Positions 27,845 through 35,181 of a stretch of DNA of 64,000 nt are shown here, piece by piece. The stretch is from NCBI GenBank assembly GCA_963699015.1, contig CAVOSX010000001.1:744001-808000 (forward strand). The letters are read 5' to 3'. Numbering within the stretch: position 1 is the first letter of the stretch; every line of letters begins with the position of its first letter. A program made the position numbers and the translations under genes. The stretch comes from PALSA-505 sp963699015. Its GTDB lineage: Bacteria > Actinomycetota > Actinomycetes > Streptosporangiales > Streptosporangiaceae. The notes beneath the pieces were generated by a model. That model was given only the letters and a program-made list of their open reading frames with translations. It did no database searches and had not been told where the DNA came from.

Positions 27845-27864
27845 TATAACCCTAATCATAACCC
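27845..27864 (-). promoter_or_regulatory. Direct repeats upstream of the RHH-Clp_N gene
   Basis: On the minus strand GGGTTATG and GGGTTATA lie 12 bp apart, about 35-55 bases before the GTG. RHH proteins commonly autoregulate through short direct or inverted repeats, so this may be its operator. A TATGAT within the first copy could be a -10 element. The rest of the 295-bp gap 27811-28105 holds only the terminator listed separately. Confidence 0.4.
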
Positions 27865-28049
27865 CGTCCGGGAGCGCGCGCCGGTTTGCATAGCCGAATA
27901 CACAATCTGGCGCATGTGCCGCCATCGGGTCCTGGCTTACGTTCTGTGACGAACACCGCGTCCTCGCGCCGGCTGCAAGCTGCCGGCCTCCGAGCCCGGC
28001 CGGCCGCCTGGAGGGGGGGCGGCCAGCCATAGCGGCGCGCATACGGCAG

Positions 28050-28078
28050 GCGGGCCCGGGCACTGTGCCCGGGCCCGC
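28050..28078 (-). terminator. Intrinsic terminator of the MFS gene
   Basis: GCGGGCCCGGGCAC (28050-28063) pairs perfectly with 28065-28078, giving a 14-bp inverted repeat around one central base, so a very stable hairpin with a 3-5 base loop. It lies 27 bases beyond the MFS stop on the minus strand. There is no T-tract. Confidence 0.85.
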
Positions 28079-28105
28079 TGTCACTGTCCGCAACTGCCCG
28101 CGTGG

Positions 28106-29624
28106 TCAGTCCGCGACCTCCCGGCCCGCCGGGACCAGCCGGGGCGAAGGTGCCCGGGCCGGGCGGGCCGGCCGGCTGCGTATCGCGACCAGGACCACCA
28201 CCAGGGCACACACGTCGAAGACGGCGGCGACGAGGAACGACGCGGACACGCCGTGCGCCAGGACGTGATGGAACTGCGCGACCCTGGTCGCGTCTGGCAG
28301 CGGGTGCGCAGCCGCGTTCCTGCTCGCGGTGCCGAACACCGTGACCAGGGCGGCCAGCCCCAGCGAGCCGCCGACCTGCTGCATGACGTTCACCATGCTC
28401 GACGCCGCACCCGAGTCCTCCGGCGCTACCCCGGCCAGCGAGGCACTGGTCAGCGGCACGAATGCCAGCCCGAGGCCGGTGCCGAGCAGCAGCATCGGGC
28501 CGAGCACCCCGGCGGTGTAGCTGGTGCCGGGCGAGACCCGCGACAGCCACGCCATCCCGGCGATGACGGGCAGCAGCCCGGCCACCAGGAGCGGCTTGGC
28601 AGGGAAGCGCGACATCAGCCAGGGCGCCAGCCGGGACACCGCGAACAGCGCGATCGTCAGGGGCAGGAACGCGATGCCGGCCCGCAGCGGGCTGAAGCCG
28701 AGCACCTCCTGCACGAACTGGGTCAGGAAGAAGAACATCCCGAACATGCCGGCCACCAGCAGCAGCCTGGCCAGGAAGGACCCGGAGCGGCTCGCGTCGG
28801 CGAACAGCCGCAGCGGCGTGATCGGCTGCTCCGCCCTGGTCTCGTTGATCACGAACAGCCCGAGCAGCACCACGGCCGTGACCACGGAGGCGATCGTCGT
28901 CCGGCTCCCCCAGCCGTCCGACGCCGCCCGGATGAAGGCGTAGACCAGGGACGCCATGCCGATCGTGGAGGTAATCGCGCCGGTCAGGTCGAACCGGCCG
29001 GGCTGGCGCGGCGTCTCGGCTACGAACCGCGGCGCGATCAGCAGCACGGCCAGCCCGATCGGAACGTTGATGAACAGCACCCAGCGCCAGGACAGCCACT
29101 CGGTGATCACGCCGCCGAGCACCAGGCCGAGCGATCCCCCGCCGGTGACCACCGCGGTGTAGACGGCCAGCGCGCGGGTCCGCGCCTGTCCGTCCGGATA
29201 GCCCGAGACGATCAGGGCCAGCACCGCCGGCGAGGCCAGCGCCCCGCCGATGCCCTGCGCGGCCCGGGCGGCCAGCAGCCACGGCCGCCGATGTGGCCAG
29301 GCCGCCGGCCAGCGAGGCCAGGGTGAACAGGGCGATGCCGGCCAGGAACACCCGCCGCCGGCCGAGGATGTCGCCGGCCCGGCCACCGAGCAGCAGCAGG
29401 CCGCCGAACGTGAGCGTGTACGCGTTCAGTACCCAGGACAGGCTGGTCGAGCTGAAGTGCAGTCCGGTGGCGATGTGCGGCAGCGCGATGTTGACCACGG
29501 TCAGGTCGAGGATCACCATCAGCTGGGCAGCCAGCATGATGATCAGGGCGATCCCGGGGCGCCCGGGGCGGCTGCCGACCGCGGGCCGCGGGCCCGCCGT
29601 TACGGGAGTGGAAGGAGTTGACAC
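28106..29624 (-). pseudogene. DHA2-family MFS multidrug exporter, apparent frameshift
   Basis: Two frames give one 14-helix EmrB/QacA-type drug:proton antiporter of about 505 residues. The first (ATG 29624) includes MVILDLTVVNIALPHIATGL (helix 1) and the motif A region GGRAGDILGRRRVF. The second resumes at WLLAARAAQGIGGALASPAVLALI and runs to the stop at 28106, with WRWVLFINVPIGL and later membrane helices. The span is 3n+1; a single extra base at about 29282, between GCC and TGG codons, restores TSAAWLLAAR. If real, the product would be truncated after about 110 residues. It is divergent from a TetR regulator and shares its operator region, a classical exporter/repressor pair. Confidence 0.87.
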
Positions 29625-29651
29625 TGAATCTCCGCGCTAGTTGCTTCGTGA

Positions 29652-29700
29652 CGTATAGTGGAGGCACACTCCGGTTACTATACGGAGGCAACCTCCGGTT
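29652..29700. promoter_or_regulatory. Tandem dyad operators between MFS and tetR
   Basis: Two direct copies of a 17-bp element lie at 29660-29676 (GGAGGCACACTCCGGTT) and 29684-29700 (GGAGGCAACCTCCGGTT). Each contains a GGAGG/CCTCC-type dyad, perfect in the second, with a 24-bp period. The first is also bracketed by the 8-bp inverted repeat CGTATAGT (29652-29659) and ACTATACG (29677-29684). The site covers most of the divergent promoter region, as expected for TetR autoregulation and MFS repression. Confidence 0.75.
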
Positions 29701-29720
29701 TGGCAACTGATTAGGAATCT

Positions 29721-30311
29721 ATGACCGTAATCGCGACGCTGAGCACACCGAGTCCGCCGGACGCGCCGAGGCGCGCCGACGCGCGGCGCAACCGCGAGCG
29801 GCTGCTCGCCGCCGCTACCGCCGCCTTCGCCGAGCAGGGGGCAGACGCGCCGCTCGAGGACATCGCCCGGCGGGCCGGCGTGGGGATCGGCACGCTGTAC
29901 CGGCACTTCCCCACCCGGCTCGCGCTGCAGGAAGGCGTCTTCCGCAGCCAGGTGGAGACCGTCTGCGGCCGAGGCCGGGAACTCGGCGAGTCCCCCTCGC
30001 CAGGCGAGGCCTTCGCTGACTGGCTGCGGGTGCTGGCCGGCTTCCTGGCCACCAAGCGCGGCCTGTCGCACGCGCTGATCTCCTCGCTCGGCAAGGATTC
30101 CGAGCTGATCTCGTCCTGCGGCCAGGTGATGCGCGCGACGGCCGAGCAGTTGCTCAGCCGGGCCCAGCAGGCCGGGGAGGTCCGCGACGATCTGACCGCC
30201 ATGGACGTGATGCGCTTGATGCACGGCATCGGCGTGGCTGTCGAGCACACCCCCGGCGAGGCAGACCGGATGCTCTCGCTGATGCTGGACGGCATGCGCG
30301 CCCGGGACTGA
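29721..30311 (+). CDS. TetR-family transcriptional repressor
   Basis: The 196-residue protein has an N-terminal TetR helix-turn-helix (about residues 20-68: ADARRNRERLLAAATAAFAEQGADAPLEDIARRAGVGIGTLYRHFPTR region) and an all-helical C-terminal ligand domain ending in a TetR_C-type segment (MRLMHGIGVAVEH). It most likely represses itself and the divergent MFS exporter through the tandem operators at 29652-29700, releasing on binding a toxic exporter substrate. AGGA precedes the ATG. Confidence 0.9.
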   Translation: MTVIATLSTPSPPDAPRRADARRNRERLLAAATAAFAEQGADAPLEDIARRAGVGIGTLYRHFPTRLALQEGVFRSQVETVCGRGRELGESPSPGEAFADWLRVLAGFLATKRGLSHALISSLGKDSELISSCGQVMRATAEQLLSRAQQAGEVRDDLTAMDVMRLMHGIGVAVEHTPGEADRMLSLMLDGMRARD

Positions 30312-30315
30312 ACGA

Positions 30316-30334
30316 GATAACGGATTGATAACGG
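30316..30334 (+). promoter_or_regulatory. Direct repeat upstream of the msiK-like gene
   Basis: GATAACGG occurs at 30316-30323 and 30327-30334, 11 bp apart (one helical turn), in the 133-bp gap before the msiK-like gene. It could be a tandem regulator site or part of the promoter region (TTGATA at 30325-30330 as a possible -35). This is a weak inference. Confidence 0.3.
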
Positions 30335-30444
30335 CCTTTACGCTCCCGTAACAGGGTGCGATCCCGGCTTACCCGCCGCCCCGGCCGCGGTTAAGCTGCG
30401 CCACCAGGGGAAGCAACGGCCGAGGCCTAGTTACGGAGCGCGCG

Positions 30445-31671
30445 ATGGCCCAGATCGTCCTGGACAGGATCGACAAGATCTACGCCGGCGGGGTGAAGGC
30501 CGTGGATGGCCTGAGCCTGGAGATCAGGGACGGCGAGTTCATGGTCCTGGTCGGCCCGTCCGGCTGCGGCAAGTCCACCGCGCTGCGGTCGATCGCCGGG
30601 CTGGAGGAGATCAGCGCCGGCACGATCGTCATCGGCGACCGGGTGGTCAACGACCTGCCGCCCAAGGAACGTGACATCGCCATGGTGTTCCAGAACTACG
30701 CCCTCTACCCGCACATGACCGTCGAGCAGAACCTGGCTTTCGGCCTGCAGCTGCGCAAGACTCCAAAGAACGAGATCAAGCGCAGGGTGACCGAGGCCGC
30801 CAGGATGCTCGGCCTGGACCAGTACCTCAAGCGCAAGCCGGCCGCGCTGTCGGGCGGCCAGCGCCAGCGTGTCGCGATGGGCCGCGCGATCGTCCGCGAG
30901 CCGCAGGCCTTCCTGATGGACGAGCCGCTGTCCAACCTGGATGCCAAGCTGCGCGTCTCGATGCGGGCATCGCTGAACCAGCTGCACGAACGGCTCGGGG
31001 TGACCACGGTCTACGTGACGCACGACCAGGTGGAGGCCATGACCCTCGGGCACCGGGTGTGCGTGCTGCGGGACGGCAAGCTGCAGCAGGTGGACACCCC
31101 GACCGCGCTGTTCGCCTCCCCGGTGAACCTGTTCGTGGCCGGCTTCATCGGCTCGCCGGCGATGAACTTCGTGACGGCCGTGCTGGTCCGTGACGGCGGG
31201 CTCGCGGTCACCTTCGCCGGCCACCGGCTCGCGGTACCGGAATCGGTCCTGGCGGCGAAGCCGGACCTGGCAAGCTACATCGGCCGGGAGGTCATCCTCG
31301 GCATCCGGCCCTCAGACTTCGAAGACGCCGCCCTGGCCGACGCGAGCTGGCCGCGCATGCAGGTCAGCTCCGGCGTGACGGAGGAGCTCGGCAGCGAGAT
31401 CCATGTGATCTTCACGATCGACGCGCCGCCGGTGGAGCACGCCAGCATCGCCGAGGCCGCCCGGGGCGAGGAGGGCGAGGACGAGGCCGCGATCGTGCTG
31501 GCGGGCGGCAAGTCACTGTGGACCGCGCGGGTCGCGGCGCGCAGCTCGGTGCGCCCGGGCACCCCCGTCGAGCTGGCCGTGGATACCTCGAACGTGCACT
31601 TCTTCGACCTGGTCAGCGGCCTGTCCATCGGCCACCCGGAAGCGGGCGCCGCGGCCACCGACGATGACTGA
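30445..31671 (+). CDS. msiK: Sugar ABC transporter ATPase (MsiK/UgpC-like)
   Basis: The 408-residue protein has the nucleotide-binding domain of carbohydrate importers: Walker A GPSGCGKST (residues 35-43), Q-loop MVFQNYALYPHMTV, signature LSGGQRQRVAMGRAIV, Walker B AFLMDEPLSNLDAKLR and H-loop YVTHDQVEAMT. A C-terminal TOBE/MOP regulatory domain (about 245-400) follows. In actinobacteria MsiK serves several sugar importers from a separate locus. No permease or binding protein is adjacent here, which fits an orphan, shared ATPase. An acidic insertion (about residues 340-352, EEGEDEAA) in the C-terminal domain is unusual. Confidence 0.88.
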   Translation: MAQIVLDRIDKIYAGGVKAVDGLSLEIRDGEFMVLVGPSGCGKSTALRSIAGLEEISAGTIVIGDRVVNDLPPKERDIAMVFQNYALYPHMTVEQNLAFGLQLRKTPKNEIKRRVTEAARMLGLDQYLKRKPAALSGGQRQRVAMGRAIVREPQAFLMDEPLSNLDAKLRVSMRASLNQLHERLGVTTVYVTHDQVEAMTLGHRVCVLRDGKLQQVDTPTALFASPVNLFVAGFIGSPAMNFVTAVLVRDGGLAVTFAGHRLAVPESVLAAKPDLASYIGREVILGIRPSDFEDAALADASWPRMQVSSGVTEELGSEIHVIFTIDAPPVEHASIAEAARGEEGEDEAAIVLAGGKSLWTARVAARSSVRPGTPVELAVDTSNVHFFDLVSGLSIGHPEAGAAATDDD

Positions 31672-31696
31672 ACCCGCGGAAGGAGCACCAAGCCGC

Positions 31697-32035
31697 ATGA
31701 CTGAGATTGACACCAGCGCGGACCTCGACATCGTCTGGCGCGACGACGAGGTGGCGGTGAGCATCCCGCTCGCCGGTGAGGTGCCGGCGGGCTGGACGCG
31801 CCGGTATGACGAGCTGGCCAGGCGGCAGGACCTGGCGGCCCAGGCGCAGGAGCATCCCAGCCGGGCCTGGATCGTCGTGACCATGCCGGCCGCGACCGAG
31901 CCCTCGGACATGGTGGCGGCGCTGGATTCGGCACGGGACCTGATCGGCGCGGCGGACACCGTCGCCGAGGAGCCGCCCGACGCCCGGGAAACCGGGGCCG
32001 TCCTGCGCAAGTGGTGGGCGCGCCAGCGGGACTGA
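31697..32035 (+). CDS. Conserved-looking small protein, unknown function
   Basis: The 112-residue product is acidic at its N-terminus (TEIDTSADLDIVWRDDEVAV) and ends in a basic KWWARQRD. No known motif, membrane segment or signal peptide is visible. The ATG at 31697 has GGAAGGAG upstream, so I prefer it to an in-frame ATG at 31664 that overlaps the msiK stop. Its position right after msiK suggests co-transcription. It is convergent with the acyl-CoA dehydrogenase gene. Confidence 0.65.
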   Translation: MTEIDTSADLDIVWRDDEVAVSIPLAGEVPAGWTRRYDELARRQDLAAQAQEHPSRAWIVVTMPAATEPSDMVAALDSARDLIGAADTVAEEPPDARETGAVLRKWWARQRD

Positions 32036-32042
32036 CCTGCGA

Positions 32043-33209
32043 TTACCGGCCGCCGCCGCGGGCCAGCCAGCGGCCGATGACCATCCGCTGGATTTGGTTC
32101 GTCCCCTCCACGATCTGCATGGCCTTGGCTTCCCTGAAGAACCGTTCGGCGGGGAAGTCTTCCACGTATCCGTAGCCGCCGAGTACCTGCACGGCGTCGG
32201 TGGTGACCCGCATGGCGGTGTCGCTGGCGAACAGCTTGGCCATCGCGGCCTGCGGGCCGAAGTCCAGGCCCGCGTCCTTTCTCCTGGCGGCCTCGAGGTA
32301 GAGCGAACGGGACGCCTCGATCGCGGTGGCCATGTCGGCGAGCATGAAGGACACGCCCTGGAAATCGGCGATCGGCCGCCCGAACTGGCGGCGCTCCCTG
32401 GCGTAGCTCACCGCCGTCTCCAGCGCCGCCTGGGCCAGGCCGGTCGAGCAGGCGGCGATGCCGAGCCGTCCGGAGTCGAGCGCGGAAAGCGCCAGCGAGA
32501 ACCCCTGGCCTTCCTCGCCCACCAGGTGGTCGCGCCCGACCCGCGCCGATGAGAACAGCATCTGCGCCGTGGTCGAGGCACGCATGCCCATCTTGTGCTC
32601 GGGGGGCGCCGCGGACACCCCGGCCACATCGGCCGGGACATACAGGCAGCTGATGCCCTGGCTGCGCTCCGGGCCGTCGGCAGTCCCTGAGGTGCGGGCG
32701 AACAGCGTGTAAAAGTCCGCCTGCCCGGCGTGCGAAATCCACGCCTTCACCCCGTCGATCACGTACTCGTCGCCGGCCACTGCCGCGCTGGTCCGCAGCG
32801 CCGCGGCGTCCGACCCGCAGTGCGGCTCGGACAGGCAGTAGGCGCCGAGCAGGTCGCCACCGAGCGCCGCGGGCAGCCATCGCTCCTGCTGGACTTCTGT
32901 GCCCGCCGTGGCCAGCGGATAGCAGGCGAGGGTGTGCACGCTCACGCCCAGCCCGACCGTCAGCCAGGCACGGGCCAGCTCTTCGATGACCTGCAGGTAG
33001 ACCTCGTAGGGTTGCCCGCCGCCGCCCAGCCGCTCCGGATACGGCAGGCCGAGCAGCCCGGCCTTGCCCAGCATCCGGAACGCCTGCCGGGGGAACGTCC
33101 CGGACTTCTCGGCCGCGTCGGCGGCGGGGCGCAGCTCGCCGTCGGCAATCTCGCGGGTGAGGTCGAGCAACGCGCGGGTCTGCTCGTCCAGACCGGGCGG
33201 CGCGGGCAT
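32043..33209 (-). CDS. Acyl-CoA dehydrogenase
   Basis: The 388-residue flavoenzyme oxidises an acyl-CoA to the 2-enoyl-CoA, passing electrons to ETF. It has the N-terminal helical domain, the FAD-binding segment GAYCLSEPHCGSDAAALRT (about 124-142), and the C-terminal domain with GRPIADFQGVSFMLADMAT and QVLGGYGYVEDFPAERFFREAKAMQIVEGTNQIQRMVI. In that segment the catalytic glutamate of short-chain enzymes is expected (the VEGTNQ glutamate, about residue 370). Chain-length preference cannot be read. The start overlaps the peptidase stop by one base, so both are probably one transcript. Confidence 0.92.
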   Translation of the reverse strand: MPAPPGLDEQTRALLDLTREIADGELRPAADAAEKSGTFPRQAFRMLGKAGLLGLPYPERLGGGGQPYEVYLQVIEELARAWLTVGLGVSVHTLACYPLATAGTEVQQERWLPAALGGDLLGAYCLSEPHCGSDAAALRTSAAVAGDEYVIDGVKAWISHAGQADFYTLFARTSGTADGPERSQGISCLYVPADVAGVSAAPPEHKMGMRASTTAQMLFSSARVGRDHLVGEEGQGFSLALSALDSGRLGIAACSTGLAQAALETAVSYARERRQFGRPIADFQGVSFMLADMATAIEASRSLYLEAARRKDAGLDFGPQAAMAKLFASDTAMRVTTDAVQVLGGYGYVEDFPAERFFREAKAMQIVEGTNQIQRMVIGRWLARGGGR

Positions 33210-34333
33210 CAGGCTTCCACCACGATCAGCTCGCGGGTGATGTGGTTGACCCGTTCGCCGCCCTGGTCGGTGCAGATCACGATGTCCTCGATCCTGGCGC
33301 CGTGCGGTCCGATGTAGATCCCCGGCTCGACCGAGAACGCCATGCCGGCTTCCAGCGGCTCGGTGTTCCCGGCCACGATGTAGGGATCCTCGTGGGTTTC
33401 CAGTCCGATGCCGTGCCCGGTCCGGTGGAAGAAGTTCTTGCCGAAGCCGGCCACCCTGATCGGCCCGCGCGCCGCGGCGTCGATCGCCTCCGCGCTGACG
33501 CCGGGCCTGACCGCCGCGCAGGCCGCCTCCTGCGCGTCCTTCAGCACCCGGTAATACGTGGTGAGCTCGGCCAGCGGCCGGCCGAGCGCGTAGGTCCTGG
33601 TGCAGTCCGAGCAGTACCCGCTCGGCATCGTGCCGCCGATGTCCACCACGACGGCATCCCCGGAGCTGAGCACCCGTCCGGACAGCTCATGATGCGGGCT
33701 GGCCGAGTTCGGCCCGGACGCGACGATGACGAAGTCGGTCCTGGCGTGGCCCTCGGCCACGATCGCCTCCGCGATGTCGGCTCCCACCTCGCGCTCGGTC
33801 CGGCCCGGCCGGAGCCATCCGGGGACCCGCGCGTGCACCCGGTCGATGGCCGCGCCCGCCTCGCGCAGCGCGGCCGCCTCGGCGGCGCTCTTGCGGATGC
33901 GCAGCCCGCGCAGCGCGGCGCTGGCCAGCAGCATCCGTGACCGCGGCAGGTGGTCACGGAACCTGAGCAGCATCATCGCCCACATCCGGTCGGACACGCC
34001 GATGGCGTCCGGGTCGCCCAGCCGCCGGGCGATGAGCTGGTATGGATCCTCGGTCTCCTGCCAGGAGACAAGCTCGAGGTCCAGTCCGCCGGCCGGCGAC
34101 GCCTGGGCCGCGGCCAGCTCGAGCCTGGGGACGACCATGAACGGGGCATCGGCCGCGGGCACCACCAGGCAGGTGAGCCGCTCGAGCGGCGCCGCGTCAT
34201 AGCCGGTCACGTAGCGCAGATCGGGCCCCGGGGTGAGCAGCAAGGCCCCGATGCCGGCGTCGGCCGCAGCGGCCGCGGCCCGGCCGAGCCGGTCGGCGGG
34301 GTACAGTCCGGTTCCCGGAAAGTCAGTGTCCAC
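33209..34333 (-). CDS. M24-family Xaa-Pro aminopeptidase-like protein
   Basis: The 374-residue protein has a creatinase N-terminal domain and a pita-bread metallopeptidase domain. The dinuclear metal ligands are all present: D in VVDIGG, D in YCSDCTRTYALG, H in FFHRTGHGIGLETHE, E in SVEPGIY, and E in ARIEDIVICT. It may cleave Xaa-Pro dipeptides or hydrolyse a related amide. Pairing with an acyl-CoA dehydrogenase in one transcript suggests a catabolic role. It contrasts with the second M24 protein at 59835-61097, which lacks one ligand. Confidence 0.88.
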   Translation of the reverse strand: MDTDFPGTGLYPADRLGRAAAAAADAGIGALLLTPGPDLRYVTGYDAAPLERLTCLVVPAADAPFMVVPRLELAAAQASPAGGLDLELVSWQETEDPYQLIARRLGDPDAIGVSDRMWAMMLLRFRDHLPRSRMLLASAALRGLRIRKSAAEAAALREAGAAIDRVHARVPGWLRPGRTEREVGADIAEAIVAEGHARTDFVIVASGPNSASPHHELSGRVLSSGDAVVVDIGGTMPSGYCSDCTRTYALGRPLAELTTYYRVLKDAQEAACAAVRPGVSAEAIDAAARGPIRVAGFGKNFFHRTGHGIGLETHEDPYIVAGNTEPLEAGMAFSVEPGIYIGPHGARIEDIVICTDQGGERVNHITRELIVVEA

Positions 34334-34385
34334 CCGTCAATCCTACGGAGGACCCGGCGATCCGCATCTAGACAACGCGCCTGGC

Positions 34386-35168
34386 ATGCCTCACGCTGGG
34401 TACACGAATACTGACGATACGCGAACTACTAGGAATCGCAGCGGCCTCGCGACGCAGCTCGCCCAGGAACGGCTGGTAACGCTGGAGCTGCAGCGCGCGA
34501 TCCTGCCGCTGCCTGACCGGCCGTTCGGCGTCCCGGGACTGCAGGTGGCCATGCGCTACCTCCCTGCCTCGCGAGACAGCCGGGTGGGCGGAGACTGGTA
34601 CATCACCGCCCCGATGCCGACCGGTCAGGTGCTCGTCGCGATCGGCGATGTGGCCGGGCACGGGCTGGCCGCGGCGGCGGGCATGGCCAGGCTGCGCGGT
34701 GCGCTGGCCGGCCTGGCCATCACCGGATCACCGCCTGACCGGCTTGTCGGCTGGCTGAACGACCTCGTGCACACGGTCGCGCCCGAGCACACCGCGTCGG
34801 TGGTGGCCGGCTACTTCGACCCGTCAACCCGGAGGCTGACCTGGGCCCAGGCCGGCCATCCCCCGCCGGTGCTGGTCCGCGGCCCGGTCGCCAGGCCGCT
34901 CGAGCCGCCGCAGGGGATCCTGCTGGGCGCGGCCAAGGAGGACTACCACGACGCCCGCGTGGACCTGCTCCCCGGCGACCTGATACTGCTCTACAGCGAC
35001 GGCCTGATCGAGCGCAGGGACCGTCCGCTGGATGAGGGACTGGCCACGCTGTGCGCCGCCGTCCGGGGCGTCAGTGATCCCGAGCAGGCCATCGCCGCGG
35101 CGTTGCAGGCGCTGGAGACGACTGATCCGGAGGACGACACCTGCCTGGTCGCGGTACGGGTGCTCTAG
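34386..35168 (+). CDS. PP2C/SpoIIE-type serine phosphatase
   Basis: The 260-residue protein consists of a short N-terminal extension and a SpoIIE/RsbU-type PPM phosphatase domain. Motifs are RVGGDWYI, IGDVAGHGLAAAAGMARLRGAL, LTWAQAGHPPPVLVRG and GDLILLYSDGLIERR, with the metal-binding aspartates in the GDW, GDV, SDG and DDT positions. Such proteins dephosphorylate anti-anti-sigma factors in partner-switching signalling. No sensory domain is present, so a partner must supply the signal. I chose ATG 34386 because earlier starts would run into the divergent peptidase gene; a GGAGGA at 34348-34353 is too far upstream to serve it. Confidence 0.85.
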   Translation: MPHAGYTNTDDTRTTRNRSGLATQLAQERLVTLELQRAILPLPDRPFGVPGLQVAMRYLPASRDSRVGGDWYITAPMPTGQVLVAIGDVAGHGLAAAAGMARLRGALAGLAITGSPPDRLVGWLNDLVHTVAPEHTASVVAGYFDPSTRRLTWAQAGHPPPVLVRGPVARPLEPPQGILLGAAKEDYHDARVDLLPGDLILLYSDGLIERRDRPLDEGLATLCAAVRGVSDPEQAIAAALQALETTDPEDDTCLVAVRVL

Positions 35169-35181
35169 CCAGCGTCCATCC

